A stretch of 48,130 bases of DNA from a bacterium. Its GTDB lineage: Bacteria > JAHJDO01. This document shows positions 33,603-42,593 of the stretch, piece by piece. How positions within the stretch are numbered: position 1 is the stretch's first letter; the number at the start of each line of letters is the position of its first letter. The notes under the pieces were generated by a model. That model ran no database searches, had not been told where the DNA came from, and saw only the letters and a list, made by a program, of their open reading frames with translations. The stretch spans positions 1-48,130 of the forward strand of contig JAHJDO010000115.1 of the NCBI GenBank assembly GCA_018812485.1, given 5' to 3'. The position numbers were made by a program, and so were the translations under genes.

Positions 33603-34659
33603 ATTTCTCTATGCTTTCCTTACCTGAGAGGACACCTATTTCCAAATGATATTCTCTTTTCTCTCCGGGTCTCATAAACTGGAGTGTTTTAGCTTCTCTC
33701 TCTTTTGCTCTGCCTCCCACCATGCAATTTGCAGGCTCTATGCCTACCACATATGTTCCTTCGCCATTCATTTTCCACTCAATAAATCGCGGAAGCTCTT
33801 TCTTGAGATATCTAATATAGAAACCGAATCCCTCTCCATTATCGCATGTTTTATTTACAAGCGCTGCTGTTACAAATCCATCTTTATCCTCAGCCATATT
33901 AAGATAATATACTCGTTCCTTGAACCCATGTATTGGTCCGCTGAACTTATTATATTTTTCCTGTTCTATCTTTGCTTCATCGTCCCTCGGAGAGACACTA
34001 TTTACTTGAGCAATTAAACTTGAGCCTTCATCAACTGCTGGGTAGCCTCCGTTAATGTGGTACAGTATCATATGAGGGACATCCTCAAATCCTAAATTCT
34101 CTACCACATCGTAAACAAACAGCCTGCTTTCACCCAGTTTTGCCGTAATTTCTCTGGTTAAACAGATATTTTCGCCAAAAACCTTGGTCTGGATAATTTC
34201 CCCTTTTATCTTCATGATATAATTATCATCTTTCCATTCGGACTTAATGGAAACATCAGTAGCTGGTATGTTTGATATTCTTCCATGCAGTCCTAGCTTT
34301 TCTCCATTATCTATGCATGGCATACCTGCCTGAGTCAGTCCGCATGTGAGGAGCAATCCTCCATAAAAGCTTCTTAACCATTCAAATTCTTCTGGCTCGT
34401 AATAACTTGGTGCTACATCACCTGTCTGCGATCTCCAGCATAAGGACTTACCATTATACTGTGCAAAAGAAATATCCATACCCCTGGATGGAAGAACTGT
34501 AAAAGAAAAACCCGAACCTGTCCTAATATCAGCAGCTTCAACACCCTTTCCTCTTCCTTCTAAAAGCGTATATCTTTTTATGCCAGCAACTTGCGAAATA
34601 CTTCCAACTTTTTTTAGTAACGTTTTCTTATCTATCCTTTTACCGTATAAGACAGCCAT
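33583..34659 (-). CDS. Aldose 1-epimerase-like protein (DUF4432 family)
   Basis: 358-residue galactose-mutarotase-like beta-sandwich. Visible segments: LPSRGMDISFAQYNGKSLCW (about 55-74), LLLTCGLTQAG, LHGRISNIPA (His of the mutarotase pocket), YHINGGYPAVDEGS and EPANCMVGGRAKERE near the C-terminus. These fit the DUF4432 branch of aldose epimerases. Substrate unknown. It follows purC by 12 bases in the mre operon; no sugar pathway partner is next to it. Confidence 0.78.
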   Translation of the reverse strand: MAVLYGKRIDKKTLLKKVGSISQVAGIKRYTLLEGRGKGVEAADIRTGSGFSFTVLPSRGMDISFAQYNGKSLCWRSQTGDVAPSYYEPEEFEWLRSFYGGLLLTCGLTQAGMPCIDNGEKLGLHGRISNIPATDVSIKSEWKDDNYIMKIKGEIIQTKVFGENICLTREITAKLGESRLFVYDVVENLGFEDVPHMILYHINGGYPAVDEGSSLIAQVNSVSPRDDEAKIEQEKYNKFSGPIHGFKERVYYLNMAEDKDGFVTAALVNKTCDNGEGFGFYIRYLKKELPRFIEWKMNGEGTYVVGIEPANCMVGGRAKEREAKTLQFMRPGEKREYHLEIGVLSGKESIEKYEEQMR

Positions 34660-34671
34660 TTTTACCCCCTA

Positions 34672-35466
34672 TTATTCTATGTTCTTAAAACCTGCAGTTA
34701 TATCGGCTATTTCTGCAAATTTATCTTTAACCATGTCTGTGCTTTGCCCCATTCTGTACGTATCCTTATCAAGCCTGGCTTCTGGATTGAGTTCTCCCAA
34801 TACATTGGCTTGATTAAGATTAGGGTTTTTGTGTGCGTAGGGCCACAGCCGAAATGAGCCTCCTGAAATCTCATCTATGAGATATACTTCTCCATCAATA
34901 ATACCATATTCCAGCTTAATATCTATTAACTGAACATCAAAATGTGCGAAAGCTGCCTCAAGATATCCGAAAGCCTGTTCATTAATTTTTTTCATCGCAG
35001 CGTATTCAAAACCACTCTTTGCCTTTATGATGTAAGCAATATAGGCATTATCCAGCATAGGATCATGCAACGGATCATCCTTATAGTGAAATTGAGTAAT
35101 TACAGTATTGTATCTCTGCCCTTCAGCAGCATTGCCCCATTTCAGAATAGAGCCTGCAGCAACTCTTCTTGACACAACTTCAAGGTTAATCTTTCTGTCA
35201 AGTTTTCTTACAAGTGCGACTTTTTCTTCGGGGCTTGAGATATAATGAGTTCTAACTCCTTTTCTATTAAGAAGTTCAAATGTATCTCTATTAGTTTTCC
35301 AGTCAACTAAAGCCTTGCCCATAATTACATCGTGTTTCACTCCATCACCTGCTGTAATATCATCTTTGAAGACCATATAAACCGTTTTCTCATCCTCAGG
35401 ATTTCTATAAATTATCTTTGTCTTCCCTTCTGCTATTTTGTCCATGGATTCAAAATTTATTGACAT
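34672..35466 (-). CDS. purC: SAICAR synthetase
   Basis: Purine synthesis: ligates aspartate to carboxyaminoimidazole ribonucleotide with ATP. 264 residues. Motifs: AEGKTKIIY (about 12-20), FKDDITAGDG, RRVAAGSILK (about 109-118), DDPLHDPML, and DEISGGSFRLWP (about 208-219). It sits alone, without other pur genes, between the PBP2 gene and DUF4432 in a cell-shape operon, probably using the mre promoter. Confidence 0.95.
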   Translation of the reverse strand: MSINFESMDKIAEGKTKIIYRNPEDEKTVYMVFKDDITAGDGVKHDVIMGKALVDWKTNRDTFELLNRKGVRTHYISSPEEKVALVRKLDRKINLEVVSRRVAAGSILKWGNAAEGQRYNTVITQFHYKDDPLHDPMLDNAYIAYIIKAKSGFEYAAMKKINEQAFGYLEAAFAHFDVQLIDIKLEYGIIDGEVYLIDEISGGSFRLWPYAHKNPNLNQANVLGELNPEARLDKDTYRMGQSTDMVKDKFAEIADITAGFKNIE

Positions 35467-35477
35467 AACCTTTCTCC

Positions 35478-37247
35478 CTATGACTTATCACTTCTGTTTT
35501 TCATATACCATTTAAATATTTGTTTTGCAATAGGCGCAGCTACTTTCCCCCCTTCTCCACCGTGTTCAATAACAACTACGAGAGCAATCTGTGGATTTTT
35601 TGCAGGAGCAAAAGCAACAAACATAGCGTGATCCCTGAATTTATACGGAATATCTTTGTATTTGATGATATGTTCCATCTTTACTACCTGAATCGTGCTG
35701 GTTTTACCTGCAATCTCCAATCCCTTAACCTGGGCGAATTTACCGGTCCCTTTATCGCTTACAACCTCACAAAGAGCCTTTTTAATCTGTCTTATTGCCT
35801 CCTTGTTGCATGGCAACTTACCTATCTGCTCAGGCGGTGTCTGCAAAAGAATTCTGGGTTTGTACATAGTTCCCCCATTTGCTACTGCGCTAATCAGGCT
35901 TACTAGTTGAATAGGAGTTACTAAGAGATAGGACTGTCCTATTGATAAGAGCGCTGTATCTCCAGAATACCAAGCCCTCTTTTTTCTCCAGCTTTTATCT
36001 GGTATAAGCCCAGCTTTTTCTCCAGAAAGCTTTATGCCTGTAAGTTTGCCGAATCCGCATTTATCCGCAAAATCTACAATCCTATTAACCCCCAATAACA
36101 GTCCTAGTCTATAGAAATAAACATCACATGAATCTTTTATAGCATTATACATATTCATATATCCATGGCCTGCTCTGTTCCAGCAATAGAATATCCCTTC
36201 CCCGATTTTCAAGTGTCCTCTACACTCCAGTTCTTGAGGGCAAGTTACAACATGATATTTCAAGCCTGCAGCAGCTATAAGTATCTTAAATATTGAACCG
36301 GGTGCATATAAAGCAGAAATAGCTCTGTTAAGTAAAGGCGCATCCTTTTTGGCTAAAGCGTCTAAATCTGTTTGAAGAACAGGTGTATTGAAAATCTCAG
36401 GATCATAAGAAGGGCTGCTTGCCATTGCGAGTATATCTCCATTTTGAGGATTCATAACGATTATTGCACCTGTCTTATCCTCTAATAATTTGCTTACAAA
36501 TTCTTGCATGTGCTTATCAATTGTAAGAATAATATTGCTGCCTCTTTCCGGCTTTTTTTCTACAAGCAATGCTACTTGTTCCCCTCTAGAATTAACCTCA
36601 ATCTGTTTTCCTCCATCAGATCCCTTCAGAAAATTATCAAAAGCTTCCTCAACGCCTCCTTCTCCCTTAAATTCATTGTATTGAAATATATGATACTGCT
36701 TCTTTTCAATCTCTCCTTTTCTAATTTGTCTAACATGTCCCGTTATATGCGCTGCACTTTCTCCTAATATATATTTTCGCCGAGGCTCTATCTGAATAAA
36801 TATCCCTGAAAGAAGGGAGCTTCTTTCTTCAATCAATATTACTTTCTCCAAACTAATATTTGATGCAAGTTCGATACCAGAGTACTCCTTAGAGTTTAAA
36901 TCGTAGAGTTTTCTCATTATGAGAGTTTGTTCTAAGCCAAGAATCTCGGAGAGTAATTTGACTGTTGCGCCTATGTCTTTTATTTCATTTGGGACTGCCA
37001 GCACATTAAAAGAGCTGACATTTTTAACAAGAAGATTTTCATCTCTATCGTATATGCAACCTCTCGGAGCGTTAAGATGAACTAAACGTATCCTGTTGGA
37101 TTTTGCTCTATCCCTGAACTGGTTCCCTCTTATGAGCTGCAAGTACCATAGACGAAAGATAATAACCAAAAAACATGCCAGTAATATCCAGGCAACGTTC
37201 TTTATTCTTTTCTTTATGTTCGCAGTCTCTTTTTTATCATGTAACAT
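35478..37247 (-). CDS. mrdA: Penicillin-binding protein 2 (elongation transpeptidase)
   Basis: Cell-wall transpeptidase of the elongasome. 589 residues: short cytoplasmic tail, one membrane anchor (about 15-35, VAWILLACFLVIIFRLWYLQ), PBP dimerisation domain, then the transpeptidase. Active-site Ser is in APGSIFKI (about 315-322), second motif SCDVYF (about 375). The third motif, normally KTG, reads AGKTSTIQ, a Gly to Ser change at a strongly conserved position. It overlaps mreD by 34 bases and belongs to the classic mreB-mreC-mreD-mrdA order. Identity is clear; effect of the change is unknown. Confidence 0.94.
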   Translation of the reverse strand: MLHDKKETANIKKRIKNVAWILLACFLVIIFRLWYLQLIRGNQFRDRAKSNRIRLVHLNAPRGCIYDRDENLLVKNVSSFNVLAVPNEIKDIGATVKLLSEILGLEQTLIMRKLYDLNSKEYSGIELASNISLEKVILIEERSSLLSGIFIQIEPRRKYILGESAAHITGHVRQIRKGEIEKKQYHIFQYNEFKGEGGVEEAFDNFLKGSDGGKQIEVNSRGEQVALLVEKKPERGSNIILTIDKHMQEFVSKLLEDKTGAIIVMNPQNGDILAMASSPSYDPEIFNTPVLQTDLDALAKKDAPLLNRAISALYAPGSIFKILIAAAGLKYHVVTCPQELECRGHLKIGEGIFYCWNRAGHGYMNMYNAIKDSCDVYFYRLGLLLGVNRIVDFADKCGFGKLTGIKLSGEKAGLIPDKSWRKKRAWYSGDTALLSIGQSYLLVTPIQLVSLISAVANGGTMYKPRILLQTPPEQIGKLPCNKEAIRQIKKALCEVVSDKGTGKFAQVKGLEIAGKTSTIQVVKMEHIIKYKDIPYKFRDHAMFVAFAPAKNPQIALVVVIEHGGEGGKVAAPIAKQIFKWYMKNRSDKS

Positions 37248-37741
37248 GTTTTATAGATTTTATCCCCCAATATGAAGACGTAATCGAAGAATCTGAAAAG
37301 AATAAGGCTGATTATTACGTTGTATAGAATAATAACCGCTGTATTTCTTACCAAGTATAACAATGTATTCATATTTTGATTCAGTAAGATGAATGTTGAA
37401 TATAATACTACCCTATCCGCAAGACTAACTATCGCTATTACTAAAATTTTTACAAATTTCTCATTAGCAAATAATCTTCTTGATAAGAATTGGGTAACGA
37501 ATGCATCAACTTGTTTACAAATAAGCTGTATCCCAAAAATAGTGCCTGAAAATCCATCGGCAAAAATACCGCCAATTAATGCAACTGCTAATCCCTTATA
37601 TATCTTTTTATCTAAATTGGCGTAAACGACTAGAATTAACAATAAATCCGGCTTTGCGCCAAAAATCTCCAGTTTGTCAAAAACCGATGTTTGGAAAATG
37701 ATTAAAAATAGGCCCAGAAATAGCCAGATAAGGAATTTCAT
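37214..37741 (-). CDS. mreD: Rod shape-determining protein MreD
   Basis: 175-residue inner-membrane protein with about five hydrophobic segments (for example FLIWLFLGLFLIIFQ at the start, and ILYNVIISLILFRFFDYVFI). DKLEIFGAKPDLLLILVVYANL is typical of the MreD start region. It begins where mreC ends (shared base at 37741) and overlaps mrdA, so position in the mre operon supports the call as much as sequence. Confidence 0.88.
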   Translation of the reverse strand: MKFLIWLFLGLFLIIFQTSVFDKLEIFGAKPDLLLILVVYANLDKKIYKGLAVALIGGIFADGFSGTIFGIQLICKQVDAFVTQFLSRRLFANEKFVKILVIAIVSLADRVVLYSTFILLNQNMNTLLYLVRNTAVIILYNVIISLILFRFFDYVFILGDKIYKTCYMIKKRLRT

Positions 37742-38525
37742 TATTTGTCTTTAATTACTGCAACCTTGTCAAGTGTTCGAATATTTACACAAGGAAGAAC
37801 GTATATAACCTGAAAAATATCATGCGGGTTTTTATCTATTCTGAAGACTTTTCCAACTTCTATTCCTTCCGGATATATTCCTCCTCCTTCAGAGGTGTAT
37901 ACCCTGTTTCCTATTTCTATATTTTCTTCTATAGATATATATTTTATAACGCAATAATCGCCTTTGCCTTGCATAACTCCTCTTAGGGAACTTCTGCCAA
38001 CAAATACACCTAGCTTGCAATTTGGATTTAGAATAGTTATAATCCTGGTTGAGTATGCTCCTACATCTTGTGTTATTCCTACAATGCCCTGTGCTGTCAT
38101 AACTGGCATATTCTTCTCAATATTATCCTTTTTCCCTTTGTCAATTATTACTGAATCATACAAACTTGTTATATCTCCTGCAATAATTTCTGCAAAAATT
38201 ATCTGATAATTATATTTATTCTTGATCTCTAAAAGTTCTCTTAATTTCTTATTCTCTGTACGTAAAGATCTCAACAACTTTATCTCTATTGATAAGCTTT
38301 CAATCTCCTTTTCCAGAGCATCCTCCTTAGAACGCATTTCCCTTACAGAGAGAATAGCTTTTTTTAGATTCACACCAGATTTATATGCAGAGCGCGTTAA
38401 TTTCTGAAATGGATATAGTAGATTTAAAAATACTGATCTTACATTATCTTGTGAATAATTATGACTGACGGTGAGTAGAATAATGCAGGCGCATAAAATA
38501 ATAACGGGAACTAGAACGCGTTTCA

Positions 38526-38526
<1 letters not shown>
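37741..38526 (-). CDS. mreC: Rod shape-determining protein MreC
   Basis: 261 residues: membrane anchor (about 5-22, VPVIILCACIILLTVSH), a coiled coil (about 55-100), then the paired beta-barrel periplasmic domain with ITSLYDSVIIDKGKKDNI, GIVGITQDVG and SLRGVMQGKGD. Links MreB to the wall-synthesis enzymes. It abuts mreB (shared base at 38526) and mreD. Confidence 0.92.
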
Positions 38527-39590
<1,064 letters not shown>

Positions 39591-39601
39591 TTAATAATCT
39601 A

Positions 39602-39630
39602 AAAGTATCATACAAGGCAGACTAGGTCAA
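39602..39630 (-). promoter_or_regulatory. Candidate promoter of the mre operon
   Basis: On the minus strand TTGACC (39630-39625), 17-base spacer, TACTTT (39607-39602), 30 bases before the mreB start. The -10 box is poor. It lies within the 160-bp divergent region shared with the ArsR promoter. Confidence 0.35.
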
Positions 39631-39654
39631 TTACTATTTTGCTTGACATTTTAC

Positions 39655-39705
39655 TTGACAATATAATTTCCATAGTCATACTATATGACTATATGGTCAT
39701 ATAGT
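39655..39705 (+). promoter_or_regulatory. Promoter and overlapping palindromic operator of the ArsR unit
   Basis: TTGACA at 39655-39660 and TACTAT at 39679-39684 (18-base spacer). The -10 box overlaps a perfect inverted repeat ACTATATGAC (39680-39689) / GTCATATAGT (39696-39705), and a second one, ATAGTCAT (39672-39679) / ATGACTAT (39685-39692), is interleaved. AT-rich dyads over the -10 box are typical ArsR-family operators, so autorepression is likely. Confidence 0.75.
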
Positions 39706-39734
39706 TGCATAGTGATAGAATAGGAGGGTTGTCG

Positions 39735-40103
39735 ATGAGAATTAAGAAGGCAGACCAGATATTAAAGTCCTTTGCCGATGAAACTCGGCTAAGAGTCATA
39801 AATCTCCTCAGCAAGCACGAATTAAATGTGACTGAGCTGTGCGAAGTTCTGCAATCAAATCAATCCAATCTTTCCAAGCATCTTACTCGACTACGATTAA
39901 CCGGAGTGGTATGTGATAGAAAAGACGGGCTCAACGTTTATTATCAATTAATAAAACCAGAGGGAAAGGCTTATAAAGAATTGCTTAGGATTGTCACAGT
40001 TGGGCTTGATGGATTAGAGACGTTTAAGCAGGATTTGGACAGGCTCAAAGAAATCAGAAAGATTAGGAAAAATACAAATGCGAAAGGAGGTGATAAAAAA
40101 TGA
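39735..40103 (+). CDS. ArsR-family transcriptional repressor
   Basis: 122-residue winged helix protein: FADETRLRVINLLSKHELNVTELCEVL, then recognition helix QSNLSKHLTRLRLTGVV and the wing DRKDGLNVYYQL. The CxC metal signature of ArsR/SmtB sensors (ELCVCDL) is reduced to one Cys (ELCEVLQ), so a non-metal signal is likely. Start at 39735 has GGAGGGTTGTC upstream; a longer frame from 39705 would begin inside the operator. It overlaps the next gene by four bases. Confidence 0.9.
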   Translation: MRIKKADQILKSFADETRLRVINLLSKHELNVTELCEVLQSNQSNLSKHLTRLRLTGVVCDRKDGLNVYYQLIKPEGKAYKELLRIVTVGLDGLETFKQDLDRLKEIRKIRKNTNAKGGDKK

Positions 40104-40426
40104 ATAGACATTTAGTGATAGCTGCAGGATTGGCGTTAAGTCTTCTGATGTGTTTTGTATCTAACATATCGCTGGCTCAAGAGGAAGGGGAGTTAGTGTC
40201 CTCTTACGGTATAGTGCGAAGCTTATCTTCTAACGAACTCGTAGTTAGAGAGTCTAATGACGAGGGCGAAGAAGTAGATGTCTCCTACATTATAGACACC
40301 AAGGTAGAACTTAAAAATGTGAAGGCACTGGAAGATATCGCCGCAGGTGATAGTGTCGAAATTGAGTATGTGGTTAGAGACGGCAAAAAAGTAGCTAAGA
40401 TTATCTCTGTTGAGAAAGAAGACTAA
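40100..40426 (+). CDS. Small exported beta-barrel-like protein
   Basis: 108 residues: signal peptide (HLVIAAGLALSLLMCFVSNISLAQ, cleavage near 26), then a short domain of strands, GIVRSLSSNELVVRES and GDSVEIEYVVRDGKKVAKII, resembling the OB-like DUF5666 type of periplasmic domain. AAAGGAGGTGATAAAAA gives a near-perfect ribosome site. Co-regulated with the ArsR repressor; function unknown. Confidence 0.7.
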   Translation: MNRHLVIAAGLALSLLMCFVSNISLAQEEGELVSSYGIVRSLSSNELVVRESNDEGEEVDVSYIIDTKVELKNVKALEDIAAGDSVEIEYVVRDGKKVAKIISVEKED

Positions 40427-40464
40427 TGATAAAAACGCTTGCTTTCAAAGGAGGTGAAAAAACA

Positions 40465-40608
40465 ATGTTGAGATGGCTAAGGTTGGTGATGGTCGGTTGC
40501 CTGATTATTTCTATTTCCATAATTGCAACTGGCTGTAAGAAGGAATCAGCTATGGGGACGAAGCCGGCAGTTGAGGAAAAAGCTCCAGCGGCAGAAGTGG
40601 AAGAATAG
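40465..40608 (+). CDS. Small lipoprotein
   Basis: 47 residues: MLRWLRLVMVGCLIISISI, lipobox IATGC with Cys at residue 24, then a short Ala/Glu/Pro-rich tail ending in EVEE. The ATG at 40465 has AAAGGAGGTG 9-10 bases upstream; the earlier ATG at 40426 would put a non-signal segment ahead of the lipobox. Third gene of the ArsR unit. Probably a membrane-anchored peptide; no family recognised. Confidence 0.7.
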   Translation: MLRWLRLVMVGCLIISISIIATGCKKESAMGTKPAVEEKAPAAEVEE

Positions 40609-40621
40609 TGTTATTCTTCTC

Positions 40622-40662
40622 CCAGTCGGCGGGGTGAGAAATCCCTTTACCCCGCTGTCTGG
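40622..40662 (+). other. Long stable hairpin between the ArsR unit and the sugar locus
   Basis: CCAG-T-CGGCGGGGT (40622-40635) pairs with ACCCCGCTG-T-CTGG (40649-40662): 13 pairs with one T-T mismatch and one wobble, 13-base loop. No T-tract follows; instead AAGGAGG of the next gene comes within 10 bases. It could cut off upstream transcripts by a different route or regulate translation of the next gene. Confidence 0.5.
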
Positions 40663-40684
40663 CGATAAGGAGGTTTAAGAATTT

Positions 40685-41584
40685 ATGTTAGGTATTTCCA
40701 CTGCCTGTATGCCTGGATTGTCATCCAATTTAGATGAATTCTTTAAAAGGAGTACAGGAATAGGCTTTGGCACGTTTGAGATCGGAGTATCCTCTTCTAG
40801 AGTATCTAAAAAGGATATTCTAAATTGTCAGAGGAGATTGAATTTAAAGGTAGCAAGTGTCCACAACATATTTACCGATAAGCCTGTTGATCCTGAGAAT
40901 AAACGAGGAGATTTCCTCGCGTCCGCTGACGAGAAGAAAAGAGAGGAGACAATTGAACTCACCCTGGAAACAGCTAAGTTTGCTAAATCCTTGGGAGCAA
41001 GGGTAGTCGTTCTCCATGCCGGGTATATTGAAGATAAAGACTTGAAGGAGAGCTACAGAGATTTCAAGAAGAGATGGTCTGAAGGGAGTACTCATTTGCA
41101 AGTGCTAAGAGAGCATTTGCTGGAAATGCGAACAAGATACGCCTACGAGTACGTGGAAAGGGTTATCAGGAGCTTAAAGACGCTCTGCCAGAGAGATAGG
41201 GAAACTTTATTCTGTCTTGAACCAAGAGTAAATTTTTATGAGATTCCAAGCCTTAAAGAGATGGAAGGAATATTTAACAGGATAAAAGAATATAACCTCT
41301 GCTATTGGCACGATACCGGACACTGTCAGGTTCAGGAGAACATGGGATTAAGCAGACAAGAAGATTGGCTCAAGACTTTTAGGGAGAAAATGGTTGGGAT
41401 TCATCTGCACGATGTTAGATGCTTAGAAGATCATCTCCTGCCCGGACTGGGAGATATGGATTTCTCTTTAGTCAGGAAGTATCTATCGAAAAAGACCATT
41501 AAGATAGTGGAAGTAGGAGGTAATGTGTCTGGTGAAGATTTGAAAGAAAGCCTGAATTTTTTGAAAAGAACAGGGATAGATTAG
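40685..41584 (+). CDS. Sugar phosphate isomerase/epimerase-like TIM barrel
   Basis: 299 residues, AP-endonuclease-2/xylose-isomerase-like fold. Segments: FEIGVSSSR, KVASVHNIF, VVVLHAGY (about 105-112), FCLEPRVNFYEIPS (metal-ligand Glu, about 181), YWHDTGHCQV (Asp and His), GIHLHDVR (His) and IVEVGG near the end (Glu). The four metal ligands of the family are therefore all present. First gene of the carbohydrate locus. AAGGAGG lies upstream at slightly long spacing. Substrate unknown. Confidence 0.78.
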   Translation: MLGISTACMPGLSSNLDEFFKRSTGIGFGTFEIGVSSSRVSKKDILNCQRRLNLKVASVHNIFTDKPVDPENKRGDFLASADEKKREETIELTLETAKFAKSLGARVVVLHAGYIEDKDLKESYRDFKKRWSEGSTHLQVLREHLLEMRTRYAYEYVERVIRSLKTLCQRDRETLFCLEPRVNFYEIPSLKEMEGIFNRIKEYNLCYWHDTGHCQVQENMGLSRQEDWLKTFREKMVGIHLHDVRCLEDHLLPGLGDMDFSLVRKYLSKKTIKIVEVGGNVSGEDLKESLNFLKRTGID

Positions 41585-41609
41585 AATTTTTAATTGAGTA
41601 AGGACTTGT

Positions 41610-42593
41610 ATGCTTGAGGAATTGAAGGACTGTAATGTAAGTCAGGACTTCTTAGAAAGATTCCCTCTCAGGAAGTATGGCTATGTCTTTGAGTCAAGAT
41701 TAAATGCCAAAGACAGCTGGGAGAGAAAAGTGGTCTGTTCCGTTCTCAAGGATAAGACTCGGAGGTTTGTCTCCACAACTTTCCCCGATGAGGAAAGGCA
41801 CCTGAGATCCTTAGAAATATTTGCTCTTTTAAAGGAACGCGGGATTTTTCACCCCGAGATATTCCAAGTTTGCAAAAAGGAGAGAACAATCGTCTGCCAT
41901 TATATAGGAGAGTTTCTTCCTCCGTTTCTGTTAGGCGAGGAAGCCTATTCTGCCATAGATGCTGTCCTCGACTACTTAGACCTGCTGGACACTATGTTTC
42001 CAAGAAAGGATATATTTCAGGTGCCGCGTGCCTTGAGAGGATTCCTTGAATTGAGCGAGCAATTCCCTCAACTCGCCCCTTTCATCTCAGGGACGAAAGA
42101 TGTCCTTCCCAAGTTAAGAGACAAAGGCATTTGCTTTTGCTACGGTTCGGGCATTGAGGATCCTGATATTAAAAATTTTCGCATCGTCAGGTATGATGGG
42201 AAGTTTCGGGCTTTGACTACAGACTACGACTGCTGGTCGGATAGAATCAACTACTACTGGGCAATTGGCTACTTCTATGCCAGTTTGCGTTGGTTAGCTA
42301 AGGCTTCTGTTGAAGCCGCCGGTAAAGAATGTTGCGAATATATCCTTCAGGCCATAAATACCAATGACCGAAGAGAAGAATTTATGTTCTGGCTGGGCGT
42401 TCTATCCGGCTACTGCGGATACAAAAAAACATTGAAAGAAGCTATAATTGAGGGTAGAATGAATGAGTTTCACGATAAACTGGAGATAATCAAAGAGCTG
42501 GATGAGAAGGTTTCCCATTTAGCTGGTCGTTTGATAGAAAGCGAGGAGAAAAAAATTGCGAATCGGGATGGTCTCTACCTACCCGCCGATTGA
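41610..42593 (+). CDS. Kinase-fold-like protein of unknown function
   Basis: 327 residues. The middle resembles an aminoglycoside/choline-kinase-like C-lobe: CFCYGSGIEDPDIKNFRIV (about 178-196) at the catalytic-loop position and LTTDYDCWSD (about 203-212) at the metal-binding DxD position, with a strand-helix N-lobe before it. The usual HGD is altered to YGS, so it may be a degenerate kinase or use the later Asp. No trusted family assignment. It overlaps the GT4 gene by 38 bases, which ties it to the glycosyltransferase. Confidence 0.5.
   Translation: MLEELKDCNVSQDFLERFPLRKYGYVFESRLNAKDSWERKVVCSVLKDKTRRFVSTTFPDEERHLRSLEIFALLKERGIFHPEIFQVCKKERTIVCHYIGEFLPPFLLGEEAYSAIDAVLDYLDLLDTMFPRKDIFQVPRALRGFLELSEQFPQLAPFISGTKDVLPKLRDKGICFCYGSGIEDPDIKNFRIVRYDGKFRALTTDYDCWSDRINYYWAIGYFYASLRWLAKASVEAAGKECCEYILQAINTNDRREEFMFWLGVLSGYCGYKKTLKEAIIEGRMNEFHDKLEIIKELDEKVSHLAGRLIESEEKKIANRDGLYLPAD

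Noticed and set aside
39643-39667. A second promoter, TTGACA (39643) with TATAAT (39662)
   Set aside because: The spacer is 13 bases, too short for sigma70; the pair at 39655/39679 fits better.
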